Positions 1 through 10,692 of a DNA stretch of 29,124 nt are shown here, piece by piece. A model generated the notes under the pieces. The model was given only the letters and a program-made list of their open reading frames with translations. It ran no database searches and had not been told where the DNA came from. Position 1 is the first letter of the stretch. Each line of letters opens with the position of its first letter. The position numbers were made by a program, and so were the translations under genes. Source of the DNA: Rhypophila decipiens (lineage: Eukaryota > Ascomycota > Sordariomycetes > Sordariales > Naviculisporaceae); contig MU858332.1 of assembly GCA_033297075.1 (NCBI GenBank), forward strand, positions 1 through 29,124. The letters run 5' to 3'.

Positions 1-798
1 AAAATGAAAAGAGGCATCGGGTGATCTAGAGGTGAAAAAGTAGAGGGCTTGGACGAGATAATGGCGGATTTGGATGAACCGAATGTAGTTAGCGTCATAG
101 GCCCTATAGGCTCAGTGCCTCCGGGCGAAATAAATTCCATCCATCCATCCATCCATCCAACCCTTGTTTCGGCAGCATGCCGTTCGCATCCGTGCAAGAC
201 CGGCCTCTTATCTTCGGTGATGAGCAAAAGGTGACAGGTCACCAAGGACCAAATTCGGCGGAAGGAATTATTCCACGATTATCAAGGAACCCTTGTCGTT
301 GCCCCCGTATATTTACCTGGAGTCCGGCTATTATCCGAGAACCCTGCAACAGTTTCTCACCGGCCTACGAGTAACTGTCTTCAGGTGACTTCTCGCAAAC
401 GTAGAAGATTCACAGTCCCTGTCCGATTGTAATAGTGATCAAGTGGCAAGTTGCCGGCATCTCTTAGCCCGCCCGCGGGCTTTGCTCGGCACTCTGTACA
501 TTCTCGAGTTGTCACCTCATCCCCTCGCAATGTAACAAACGTTAGTTGGCCTCGTGAAATGCTAAATTCATGCAAGGTTCCAAGGAATGAGCAGAGTGAC
601 TCATTCGGATTGGGATTTGGATGCAGTCGCTTCACAGCAGGTCTTTCACAAAAGCAATGCTCTCCCTCACATTTCACATTCAGTGTCGGGAAGCCATCAG
701 TCCTCTTGCTTTTCTATGATCAGACAGCCCGCGACAGACCTGGGCGTTGTGTCTTGTGTCTTTTGTTCGCTCCCAAGCCCGAATACTTCTCTTTGACC
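1..798. other. Left-edge non-coding region upstream of the first gene
   Basis: No convincing gene is visible here. A short CCAT microsatellite sits at 137-159. The reading frame of the downstream gene stays open back to 451, but that part has no good initiator and its translation is not protein-like, so I treat it as promoter and 5' leader. Whether another gene ends to the left of the window cannot be seen. Confidence 0.5.
137..159. repeat. CCAT tetranucleotide microsatellite
   Basis: Almost six perfect copies of CCAT in a row are visible in non-coding DNA. This is an ordinary simple repeat. Confidence 0.9.
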
Positions 799-2029
799 AT
801 GCCAACCTCTGGTTCAAAACGTCGTGCGGTGAGGGACCTCCAAGAGGCTCTTGATCCAGACTCACCCAACCAAGTCAAAAAGGCTATAGTCCTAGAGTTC
901 GTAAAGGAAAGAGGCTATCGAAGCTTCTGGGATGTTGGGAACAGGCTGCGACAAGATATGGTTTTCTGGATGGTCATGCATCAAAGAATTATTGTCTCGT
1001 GGATGCCAGAGATTGAAGCTGTCCGTCCAGGGTACTTCAACCTTCTCCCTGGGCTACAGATGGAGCCGTTTCTCGAAGAATACCAGCTCCTATTACGGAA
1101 TAACATCTTCTCGGTCAACACTCCCGTCCCATCCCAAACTCACTCACCTGGCCCCGAGTCGGATGTGGCCGGAGTTTTTAGCAAAATGGCTGAGGTCGTT
1201 GAAAATACTTCCTCAGCACAAGCACGACTCATTAAGGAGTTGAAGGCGCAGCTGGGTCTGCCGACTTGCCCTGCAAGGCCTCCTGAAGAGGATCCAAACA
1301 AGACCACGGGGCCCATTGCAGACAAACAGAGTCTGAAGAAGCGCAGAAAGAGTTCTCAATTACCTTCCCACTATCCCCATTCCGTCAAGGACCCCGTGGT
1401 TGCTGGATCAAGCCCCTCCATAGTCTCTAAGCCTCAGGTAGGTTTCTTTACCAAATTCTGTCACCACAAACGTCTTGATTGTCTCCCCGTTGTCAGTCTA
1501 CCAAGACTTCAGGTTCATCTCGCTCACTGCCATCTCAGCCTACCGGGACCAGATCCACCGGCTTGACCTCATCGATACTAGTAGTCGAGATTCCCTCCAA
1601 ACGAGTAAAACCATCCGTCCGGTCATCACAGCCAACACATCGACACCTCGCACATCCCGGCCCGTGCAGGATGCCTCCGCTTCTGGTAGCTTATCGTCTC
1701 GCCAACCACGTGGAGGCCACCCGGTCAAGCTACCTGCAGGGCATAGACATAGACATGCGGCTGTCAATCAGCGTCCAGCCAAAACCCGCCACCTGCGATC
1801 CAGCATGGCCATGGTCACCGAAGAAGAGCCTTTGCCAGGACATCCTCCTCCTCCGACACCTCCCCATCGTATTCGTCAGACAATTGAGAAGGATGACTCC
1901 GACTCGTCAGACTCGGGCGACGACACTTCGAGCTATGTTGCCGAGACCGAGGTGGAGGTTGAATTGGATGAGGATTGCTCAGGTGGCTCACCTCCATCAG
2001 ATAGATCGGACTCTTTGTTTTTGGAGTAG
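799..2029 (+). CDS. Hypothetical protein with basic patch and acidic tail
   Basis: I do not recognise the family. The start at 799 is the first ATG of the protein-like segment. Proposed exons are 799-1437, 1497-1604 and 1670-2029, giving 368 aa. The first intron (GTAGGT donor, GTCAG acceptor) is fairly clear. The second (GTAAAA donor, TGCAG acceptor, 65 bases) is inferred because the acidic C-terminus lies in a different frame from the middle exon. Residues 1-105 look like a compact, partly helical domain rich in Trp, Met and Phe. A basic stretch near 180-185 (KKRRKS) could be a nuclear localisation signal. The C-terminus is Ser/Asp/Glu-rich and strongly acidic. No catalytic motif, signal peptide or membrane segment is visible. 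It is probably outside the biosynthetic cluster. The gene is likely real; exons 2 and 3 are uncertain. Confidence 0.55.
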
Positions 2030-2467
2030 AACTCCCTCCAACGATGTAGATCAGACAAAAAGGCAGGTATCATTGCAAGTTGATGTACCTAATTACTTCA
2101 CACGAAACCACCCACCCCACAAAGAGACAAGAGTAAGAAGAAAACTTCCCACCAGTCAGATGCGGGAGTGCAAATGAGTGATGTAACGGCGTTGAGATAT
2201 CGTAATCAATTTGCTTTAAATAATGATAGTTTCCCCAAGAATAGCCTAATAAATATCCGACATTATTTTACGACCTAATCCCCGATCTTTCCTGTAAGAT
2301 ATCATGCGTCATGGTGTTCAGGCACCCACATTCTGTTGGGAAAGAGAGACCCCGAGCACAGAAAGTGCCGCGGTGCATAATATCTGATCGCCACTCGAGC
2401 ATAACGACTAGGCGCCCCAAAAGCAAAGGCCGCAAAATCCGTGTCGAATAAGCTTTAATGGGGGCCA
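2030..2467. other. Convergent intergenic region
   Basis: This stretch lies between the 3' ends of the hypothetical gene (+) and SSP1 (-). It is AT-rich around 2200-2280. I see no gene, RNA or repeat in it and take it to hold the two 3' untranslated regions. Confidence 0.5.
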
Positions 2468-2998
2468 TTATCCAAAGCTCGCCTTGCAGAGGAGGACTGG
2501 GAGTTGCAAAAGAGAGATAGTCAGAACCCGTATTTTTCGTTTCTTTTCCCGGAGAGAGAAGGAAGAAACAGAATAAAACTTACCGCAAATAATGCCTGCA
2601 ACAGGAATCCAGGATATGGCCAAGCAGCCGAGACAACAGCATTCGAATTTGCCTAGGCTAGCAGGGCAGTAATTGGTTAAGACCGCAAGGTTGTAGTCAT
2701 GCAATTGGCTCTGGAGAGCGGCGTTCTGGATGGCAGTGTCTCCGACGACAAGGTCCCGGGTGACGGTGGACTCCATGTTGTGAACAAGGTCCTGGATCTC
2801 GGCGGGCTGCATGTCGCGAGCGGCAGCGGCGATTTCGGTCAGGTTGATGGTGATTGTGCCGACTGAGGTGTTACTGCCGGGAAGGCTACCCAGGTTGAAG
2901 GTGAACTCCTGCTGCGGCGGGGTAACGGCAGAGGATGTTGCGTTGACTGCTGCAACGACGAGCACGAGCATGTTGGAGATGATAGGAGTGAGCTTCAT
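2468..2998 (-). CDS. Small secreted cysteine-rich protein, paralogue 1 (SSP1)
   Basis: Exons are 2998-2584 and 2496-2468, giving 147 aa. The start is the first ATG, followed by a hydrophobic signal peptide (MKLTPIISNMLVLVVAAVNA). The mature part has N-glycosylation-type Asn-Leu-Thr and Asn-Thr-Ser sites, a variable middle, then a conserved C-terminal block with six cysteines or more: FECCCLGC, twelve residues containing the core ISWIPVAG, then C-xxx-C and a short basic tail. The same block, with a phase-1 intron at the same place just after the IIC cysteine, occurs in the two genes at 26682 and 27870, so the three are paralogues. The 87-base intron (GTAAGT donor, CTCCCAG acceptor) happens to be in frame and stop-free, so an unspliced 176-aa form is possible. 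It is probably secreted. The function is unknown: no enzyme motif, no hydrophobin spacing and no KEX2-type repeat is visible. Confidence 0.75.
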   Translation of the reverse strand: MKLTPIISNMLVLVVAAVNATSSAVTPPQQEFTFNLGSLPGSNTSVGTITINLTEIAAAARDMQPAEIQDLVHNMESTVTRDLVVGDTAIQNAALQSQLHDYNLAVLTNYCPASLGKFECCCLGCLAISWIPVAGIICGKFYSVSSFSLREKKRKIRVLTISLLQLPVLLCKASFG

Positions 2999-3688
2999 GG
3001 TGACTGTAGGTGGAGAGAGACGGTTATAGTTGGTTTGCTGGCAGGCAGAATGAGCGTGGGAATCGTGGGGTTGCTTTGATCAATTGCTAGGTTTTGTGGT
3101 GTTGAGGAAGCGAAGGAATTGGTTTTGTACGCTGCAGCTTGTCTCTCTGGCTAAAACCAACGTCATGGAGTTCGACCGGTGTGGTCAAGTCCGCACCTGC
3201 CACCAATTGCGCCGCCAAACACTACACCGCCGCCGAGTGCCGGCGACTCAAGTTCACTTTTTTCCGTTAGTTGATTAAATCAAGAACCTTCCCGCAAATT
3301 TGTAGCGGTGGGGTCTTTTGCTCACCGAGACCAGAGGGAATGCTAAGACAGTGGGTTTTACAGTTGCCGGGAGCTTGAGGACCTGTCCGTCGAGTGATGG
3401 ATGACGTCTACATAGCTGGTAAATCTGGAAATCACGACGACCAACCATCCCAAGGCCAAGAGGGCCGGCAGGAGAGTTGGTCTTGACGTCACGGCATTTT
3501 TCACCTCATCACAGTTGCACAGAGGTTTGGCCAGAGTATTCAGACTGATTTATGGAAATATGTGGCAAATGATTTGCTAGGAAAATTATGCCGTACTTAT
3601 TCATGATCTAACGAAAAGAAACGTAGAAAAGAAAAAGCTCTGTTCTTCAATTCAACCTCAGGTTGTCCCAATCCTTGATCCAGCTGTC
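2999..3688. other. Intergenic region: SSP1 promoter and PKS 3' end
   Basis: This 690-base stretch contains the promoter of SSP1 (transcribed leftwards) and the 3' end of the PKS gene. I found no supportable gene, no TCG(N5)CGA site and no repeat in it. Confidence 0.5.
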
Positions 3689-6600
3689 TTAGCCCTGCTT
3701 CATGAGCCACTTCTCCAAGTCGCCAACAGTGGGGCACTCCAGAAACAGCGACGCCTTGACTGGAACGCCCAGTTCGGCCTGGAGCTTGTCGGCCAGTGTT
3801 AGAGACATGAGCGAGTCAACACCGACATCGGCAAAGGCGGTGTCAGAGCGGAGGTCCTCGGCATCCAGCCCTGTCTCTTGAGCGATCAGCCGCATCGAGT
3901 TGGCCACGTGGGGGAGGTGCTGTCCGGTCTCGACCCCGCTCGCATTCGATCCCGAACTGGCCGTTGAAGACTCGGACGGAGGAGTGATCATGACGAACTC
4001 GGCCTCGCTCGTCGTGCTGGAGCTGCGGGGAGTGATTTCCGCTGGCGGCGCATGCGGTTCCTTTGGGACGGAGAAAACTTGATGGACTTTTGGTGCGGCC
4101 TTGACAGGAGGGATACTGCTAACAATCGCTACAGGTTTCTTGGTCTTGGCCACGCCGTTGCTGTTGCCCCGGCGGGCAAACATGACGGGCATCAATGCTC
4201 GGGGCACGCGCTTGAACTTGATGCCCTGGCACAGCCCGACGATAGTTTGGTCCCGCAACAGGTAAATGTCACCCTTGTACGCGCCTGGCTCTCCTTCGGC
4301 GGGAACCATGCGCACGTAATTACGATACTGAACCCCAGCTTGCAGAGGCTCGGTAAGCCGGAGCCGACGCCAGCCGGGAGTGATGAAGAAGAAGTCGCGC
4401 GCCGGGCTTCCCGCCTTTGGATCACCAAAGGAGTTCATGACCAGCCCGGCGAGTTGAAAGGTGCCGTCGATCCAATGCGGCGGTGTGTGCCAGGTGCCGT
4501 GGCGGTCGTCATCCAGAACCACGTCAGCGGCGGCCTCCAGCGCATCCGAGTCAAGTGCAGCACGCCGCATGCCCTGGTAGCGTATGTCGTAGTCCACCAC
4601 GTTGGCGAACAATTGGTATGTTGCCTGCCGGGAGAGGGCGCTGACCTTGCCTTGCGAGGTTGAGTCCCACAGCGTCTCGATACGCGAGCCAACCAAGTGT
4701 GAAGCTGTCTGCCATTCGGTTTGCCAATCCTGTGTATCCGGATAATACCAGACCACTGCTGTCGCAAAGGCTCGATCCGACTTGGGAGACCCATCACAAT
4801 GAGCCGCCCACAACCTGACTTGGGTCCGGCCAAGATCAAGGCTGAGTTCAGCCTCGATACGGATGAACTGGGATGGTGATGGATCTTGATCGTCGATCAA
4901 TTGCGCCTCGACAACTTGCATATCCCTGACGTCCATGAAGACCTTGGTGGTATGGGGTAGAAGGCGTTTATACGCATGCTCGCCGACGGTGAGGCAGATA
5001 TCGGCCCAGATGCTCTGCATACCAAAACCGGTTAGCGCAAATCCATCGGCCAATCAAATCGGAGTAGCCACTTACAGCTGTTAGAACGCTCCTCCCGTGG
5101 ATCTTGTGCCCAGCCGCTGCACCAAGCATATCCGGATGCCATAAGTCGGACAATGCCGTTAATCTTAGTGTCTTTTCATTGATATCCTCAAAGGAAACAC
5201 GCTGGACCGAGGAGGTAAAGAATGACGACGCATCAGAGAACCCACTCTTCTTGTTCTTTTGCAAGCCCGTGCCAAGAGGATCGGCCTTGTCCAGCGTCCA
5301 GGTGGTATCGTAGGGTATCCAGTAGTTCTTGTTGTTCCATCGGTACGTTTCCAGGTGCAGCAATCGGTGTTGTCGTGACTTCTCAATTTTCCGTCGGGAG
5401 AAATACTCGTCCCATGCGACTGGTAGCCCGAGACGGTGAAGTGTGGCCAGGGTATTGCTCCAGGCACCAAGGGAGTCATCGGATTTGCGGAACGATGGTA
5501 AGGTGGTGACTAGAGGTGAGTCTTTATCAAGGCAATTTCGGACAAAGTTGGAACAAACCGGGTGCGGACCAATGTCGAGCCATACGGAGCCATCGTCGGC
5601 AAACCCAGCGGTGGAAGCCGCGCCGACGGCAGAGACAAAGTCGACACAGCCACGGGTCGCGCGCGGGAGATACGTTTCATTGAGAACCGGTGCGGAATCT
5701 GTGGACGCGGGCAAGCATTGACCGAGAAGAGGCGAGAAGACCGGGATCTCGGGGGTCTTGAAGGTAACCCGCTGACGGGCTGCAGTCTCAAAATCATCGA
5801 GGATGGGATCTAGCTGGGCGGAATGAAAAGCGTAGGGCATATCGAGGGGGAGACATTTGAGCTCGGGAGCTCCTTGTTGCAGTGTACTGCGCAAGGTGTC
5901 AAGGCGGTCCTTGGGTCCGCTGACGACAACATCCGCACGACCGTTGATACACGAGACTTCGTACCCGGACGTCTCTGGTGGAAAGGTATCGATGAATGCC
6001 TCGAGCGACGCCCCGCGGACGGACAGCATTGCATGACTTCCTGTCTCACCGCATGCAGCGGCTGTGAGCTGGGCACGATGGCCGACGAGAAACAAGGCGT
6101 CGGCGGCAGAGAGCACACCTGCTGTACACAGCGCAGCGTACTCGCCCAAGCTATGTCCAATCACGGCGTCAGGCAGGATTCCAAGAATGACCCAGTACCG
6201 CGCAAGGGCAATCTGCAAGACCACAATGGCGAGCTGGGTGAGTAACGGACTGCCGTTCTCCTCAGCTTTGCTCGGGTCAACCACGGCAGCATGCACGGAA
6301 GGGAAGCCAAGCTGAATGACAACACGATCGAGTTGGACGACCAAGTCGGCAAAATCAGGAGCCCGTTCACACAACGAGGCCGCGGCACCGCGGTAGAAGC
6401 AACCCTGACCCGAAAACGCAAAGACGACCTTCTTCCTTTGTTTCGGAACGTGAACGGCGTGAGCGTCCAAGGCCGCGTCGTCAGTGGTCATTTGTCGCAA
6501 TAATTCCCTGAGCCGCGCCGTGGTGGGTTCAGCCTCGGCTACCCGAATGTGGTGGTGGATACGTCGGGCGCTCGTGGTGTAAGCCACGTCTTTCAGCCGT

Positions 6601-9600
6601 GTACCTGGATTCGCATCCAGATACGCAAGCAAGGCAGCGACGTTGCCGCGCAGCGATGCCTTGCTCTTGGCGGAGATGCACACGACCTCTTGGTACCCAT
6701 CGTCGGTTTGATCATCATCCGCCATTTCGGCAGGTGGCGGCGGGGCCGGGGCCGGGGGGTCCTCCAGCAGGAGAGTGGTGTTGCCTCCGTGGGCGCCGAA
6801 GCTGTTGACAATGGCGTAACGCTTTCGAGAAGCACCTCCAGGCGGGGACCAGGGTGTGTTTTCGGAAACAATACCGGCGTTTCGTCCAGCCAGGTGACGG
6901 GCGACGACGGGATTGATCGTGGTCTTGATACCGATGTGCCGGGGGATCATGTCGTGGCGGTACATGAGAAGGACTTTGATCAGCGACGAAATGCCCGCGG
7001 CGGCTTCACCATGTCCGATGTTGGACTTCACTCCGCCGAGACCAAGTCGCTGAACGGGTCCAGCGCGTCGCTGACTCGGCGGAGCGAAGAAGTCGAGCAC
7101 CGATTCAGATTCAACCGCATCGCCGACTTGTGTGCCCGTGCCGTGCAGCTCGACATAGTTGACGTCAAAGGGACTGACACCGGCTCGATCCATAACACGG
7201 CGGTAGTTGTCTTTCTGGATGCCGGCGTGAGGTTGCGTAATGGAAACGCTTTCGGACGAGTGGTTGGTCGCACCGGCAAGAATGGTACCGAGAACCACGT
7301 CGTTGTCGGCCAAGGCATCTTCGAGTCGTTTGATTACTACTGAGCCGACGCCATCGGCACGACAGTACCCGTCTGCACCGGCGTCCCACACTTTACACTG
7401 GCCCGTCGGGGAGAGAAAGTGGCCTCTTCCAAGCATGCAGTAGATGTCGGGGCTGGTCTTGATGCACGTTAGTACATGGCCTGTCTCGTCTATACACCAC
7501 TACGCCCATACGAGCGAAAATGAAGATGGAAAAAAAGGATAAAGAATTAAAGAAGAAAGAAGAGAAAGAAGGGGGGAAAGGAAGAGGGGAAAAGGAAGGG
7601 GGAAAAAGGAAGAGGGAAAAAAAGGGGGGAGGAGAAAAGAAGAGAAGAAAAGGGGGAAGAAAAAGAGGGGAAGAAAAGAAGGGGAAAGAAAAAGGGAAAA
7701 AAGAAAGGGAAAAGAATAAGGGAAAGAAAGAGAAGAAAGAGAAGAGAAGGAGAAGAAGAGAAGAAAGAGGAGAAAAGAAGAAGAAGAAAAAGAAAGAGAA
7801 AAAGAAAAGAAGGGGTAAAAAGGGGGGGGGTGGGGGGGGGAAGAAAACTATTAGTAAAGAAGTAAAGAGATAATGTAGGAGATATAATGTAGAAGACGGG
7901 GAGAAAGGTAAAGGGAAAAAGGGGAAGTATAAATAAGAGAAAAGAACTAGAAAGACAGGAGTAGAGAGGGGAGAACAGAAGACAAGGAATATCAGGTAGG
8001 ACCTACAATAATGTTCAAACCGCCAGCAACAACAGTATCAGCCTCACCAGCCCAGAGCGCAGAGCATGCAGCCTGGACAGCGGCTAATCCACTCGAACAG
8101 GCCGTATCAACGTTGAAGCTAGGCCCTTGAAAGTTGAAGAAGTAGTTGATCCGGCCGTTGCCAAACGCCCGCTCAGTACCCGGGATACCGTAGGTTCCGA
8201 TCTTCTGGCTGGCGTTGACCTCGCGGTAGTCGTCGCTGGCCTGTCCGTAGTATGTGCCTACACGCGAAGGATGTGACGAGGGCGTGCGGCCGGGAACAAA
8301 GCCGGCCATTTCGAGTGCCTCGTAGGCGGTAACGAGGGCGAGGCGCTGCATGGGGTCTGTTTGTTGGGCCTGTGTTTACATGGAAAAGGGGCTAGGGTTA
8401 GGGTTGTTGTCCAGCATCGTGGGGGCCAACTTGTGGGGGCATTGGCAGAAATCTCTTACCTCTCTCGGCGACATGTTAAAAAACCCCGCATCAAAAAATC
8501 CTGGATTCGACACAAAGTTGCCGAACCTCGTGCCGACGGTGTTCTCGCCTTCCATGGTCGGGTCGAAATGAGCATCAAGGTCGAAGCGGTCAGAGGGCAC
8601 CTCGGACACTGTATCGCGGCCTTGTACGAGCAGCTCCCAGAACTTCTCTGGCGTGTCGGCGTCTCCCGGCATACGGCATGCCATTCCCACGACGGCCAGT
8701 TTGGAGTCCTGGGGCAGGCCCGGGTTGCCTTGATTTTCATCATCGGCCGATGTCTCGAGATAGACCCAATCGACAAGGTCTACGCCCTGTGCGACGGTGT
8801 TATTGGTAGCTAACTGCGCGGTAACAGTCGACAGGATGTTGTCGGAAATGATTGATGTCCGATAGCGGAAGATGTCAAGGACCGAGGGCGGTCTTTTGCT
8901 GGAAAGGTCCATCAAGTTGGCTTGAATCTGCGTCACAGCCCCATCGGCCACCTTGTCAAAGAACAAGGGTTTAGTCAGGGCCTCGGCGCAGATAGCTTCG
9001 ATCAGTCCGGCAGCATTGGTGACTTGAAAAGGAGTGCCACTGTGCGGGGAGAGGAGAGGCTGCAATACCGGTCGAGAGCCCCATCTGTCCGGGTCCGATA
9101 CGCGGGCTCCTTGGAGGATAGAGCGCACGTCTTGCGCATTGTAGACGTTGGGAACATGGCAGAGACCACCGGAAATAGGGAGCTGCGCCCAACGGGAAGA
9201 TGCAAGCGTCTTGGATGTGCGGAAGAGCTCCGATAGACGAGCTGGAGGGCCAGTGACACCGACCGAAGCATGGTCCACGTGGCTGATGCTGACACTTGTC
9301 AGCGGTGTGGTCTTGCCGGCTTGTCGATCGGCTTGCTGTTGGCCGTTGAACAGATTGAGCTCTTCTTGGACAACCTCGGCCGATAATCCTGTGATGACCG
9401 ATGCCCAGCTCGCGACAGGGGCATTGTTATCCTTTGAACCGGGAGTGATGGTAGTCTCGAGCAGTTGGGAAACGCGACCCACGTGGCGGCAAAAGACAAA
9501 TGCCATTCGAACGCCCTCGGCACCTCGTGACACAAGATCCACGAGGGTTGGAGAAACAGCCACTGCTGCGGCCGAGAACAAGCCGATGCTGATACCTGCT

Positions 9601-10115
9601 AGGCAAGGTGCTGCAAAGTCGTGATTGTGATAGAATTGACTGGTGGCTTCGTAGTGGCTGTTCAAGGCGTTAGTTCTAGCTGATGAACATTGGCTTCAGC
9701 AGTGAGAGAGGACTTGCCCGATCAGCATGGCGATTTGATACAAACAAACGACGGCACCTTCCCATGCACCGCCAACCGGTCCCCGCCGCAGGGACTCCCA
9801 CCAGGAGCCCAGAGTCACGACATCTGCGAAAGCGGGAACAGTTTCGCGCTGATCTCTTGGTAGGGCTTGGACTTCTTGCCTCAGGACGGCAATCGCCTCG
9901 CGCAGGAAGCGAGCTAGGAGGGCATGTCGGGGACGCTTAGCTTGTCGATGAAGCCTACGCAATAGGTCTTGCACGTCACCACTGGGCAGCTCAGGACTGA
10001 AGACGATGAGTCCCACAGCAGCCGGGCTCTCCCTGACATTGGCGTCGGTAGGCCGAACGGTGCTATTTGGTGTAAACGACGACGACGACGAAGTCGTAGG
10101 GCTGGTGGTGGCCAT
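3689..10115 (-). CDS. Non-reducing polyketide synthase, SAT-KS-AT-PT-ACP, no thioesterase
   Basis: This iterative type I PKS would build an aromatic polyketide from acetyl/malonyl-CoA. Exons are 10115-9718, 9657-8460, 8369-8007, 7457-5076 and 5014-3689, in frame throughout, 1888 aa. The start is the ATG at 10115 in a strong context (ACAACAATGG). The SAT domain (about 15-400) has Cys151 in APCLAG and a later His in GLCHVPNVY. The KS (about 452-880) has Cys623 in DTACSSG, His758 in HGTGT and His802 in SNIGHG. The AT (about 1000-1300) has GQG and Ser1089 in GHSLGEY. The PT (about 1395-1740) has His1437 in GHKIHG and Asp1630 in WIDGTFQ. The ACP has Ser1848 in GVDSLMS. The protein ends 40 residues after that Ser, so there is no TE, Claisen cyclase or reductase, and release needs a partner, presumably the metallo-hydrolase next door. 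This is the architecture of atrochrysone carboxylic acid synthases. The exact product is not predictable here. Confidence 0.95.
5015..5075 (-). other. PKS intron 4 (61 bases)
   Basis: The intron has a GTAAGT donor, a GCTAACC branch site and a TATGCAG acceptor. Removing it joins GRSVLTA to SIWADIC inside the PT domain, the order expected for this family. Confidence 0.9.
7458..8006 (-). other. Unusually long PKS intron 3 (549 bases) inside the KS
   Basis: The coding-strand donor is GTAGGT. The 3' end has a perfect TACTAAC branch site ten bases before the AAG acceptor. Splicing joins GGLNII to TSPDIYCML, which restores a normal KS sequence a short way after the active-site cysteine. Most other introns in the window are 57-98 bases. 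The extra length is due to a purine-rich tract (pyrimidine-rich in the transcript). Confidence 0.88.
7523..7980. repeat. Polypurine/polypyrimidine tract within the PKS intron
   Basis: On the + strand, 7549-7716 (168 bases) and 7718-7815 (98 bases) consist of A and G only. They are followed by two runs of nine G separated by one T (7822-7840) and then more purine-rich sequence to about 7980. It is an irregular mixture of GAA, GGA, GGGAAA and similar steps, not a clean unit repeat. On the PKS transcript it reads as C/U. The open frame it creates on the + strand encodes only Lys, Arg, Glu and Gly and is not a gene. Confidence 0.95.
8370..8459 (-). other. PKS intron 2 (90 bases)
   Basis: The donor is GTAAGA and the acceptor ACACAG. 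Splicing joins NMSPRE to [12 protein letters not shown], the expected KS motif. The interior carries AACCCTAACCCTAG, which supplies a CTAAC branch site and by chance resembles telomere repeats. Confidence 0.9.
9658..9717 (-). other. PKS intron 1 (60 bases), probable GC-AG intron
   Basis: The only boundary that keeps the SAT frame open uses a GCAAGT donor with an ACTAAC branch site and an AACAG acceptor, joining MLIG to HYEATSQFY. The nearby GT at CAA/GTCC gives the wrong phase with this acceptor. GC donors with an otherwise perfect consensus are a known minor class. Confidence 0.75.
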
Positions 10116-10692
10116 TGTTGTATGAGATAGTCCTGGGAAGCAGTTGAGTGCCAAGTGAAAGGAATGAGTTAGAAGGGAGCTGGGAAGTATGCTTGTTGCT
10201 TTGCTGACGGCCTTCTAGTTCTAATGTCTTATCCAGAAAAGCGATATATCGGCTTCACTTGTGCTCAGCTTGAACAAAGGAAGGCGACTGAGCATCAAGA
10301 CAGTGACGGATGGTGATCGACAGGGTAAAGTATGTACAGAACACAGCTTTGTATGTGAAAGAAGAGTACCTGGGTAAGCTGGAATAATCGGGCCATGTGG
10401 AAGCAGAGTAGAGGACTGTGCCAAGGGGGTAGTATGGAATCCGATCTGAGGCAAGGACGCATGGAATAGCTGGGGCATGGGATGCAAGAACAACGCACAG
10501 GCTCGGGTTCCGAACCGGACCATTGTCTGACAGCGGGCGGCTCACACGGTAAGTAAGGTACCCCAGGTCTTGTTTGAACACGGATGTGCAAGTGAGAAAT
10601 GTACCTACGTCACAAAGTCCCCGTCCCCTTGATAGCCCTGAGGGATCAATCATGATGCAATTAAGCTAAAGTTGGTCGGCGGAGTGCCGGAA
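10116..10692 (-). promoter_or_regulatory. PKS promoter region
   Basis: This 577-base region separates the PKS start from the stop of the metallo-hydrolase gene, both on the - strand, so it should drive the PKS. It holds a TCG(N5)CGA palindrome at 10503-10513 and an AT-rich GATATATC at 10243-10250, about 130 bases before the start codon, which could be a TATA-type element. Overlapping open frames here are not protein-like. Confidence 0.6.
10503..10513. promoter_or_regulatory. Candidate AflR-type binding palindrome
   Basis: The sequence TCGGGTTCCGA matches TCG(N5)CGA, the known recognition pattern of AflR in the aflatoxin and sterigmatocystin clusters. It lies about 390 bases upstream of the PKS start. 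The inner bases do not fully fit the stricter TCGSWNNSCGR consensus. A complete AflR-like regulator is encoded at 19726. Confidence 0.5.

Noticed and set aside
451..798. N-terminal extension of the first gene
   Set aside because: The frame is open but has no ATG until 799 apart from the presumed non-ATG start, and its translation is unlike the downstream protein.
6549..7343. 264-codon frame on the + strand
   Set aside because: It is a shadow of the PKS acyltransferase and ketosynthase coding sequence on the - strand, caused by high GC third positions.
7520..7873. Open frame of 117 codons on the + strand rich in Lys, Arg, Glu and Gly
   Set aside because: It arises only because a purine-only tract cannot form stop codons easily. 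It lies in an intron of the PKS on the opposite strand.
8386..8405. Telomere-like TTAGGG repeat
   Set aside because: Only about two copies are present, inside a PKS intron, where the complement supplies the CTAAC branch site. Too short for an interstitial telomere.
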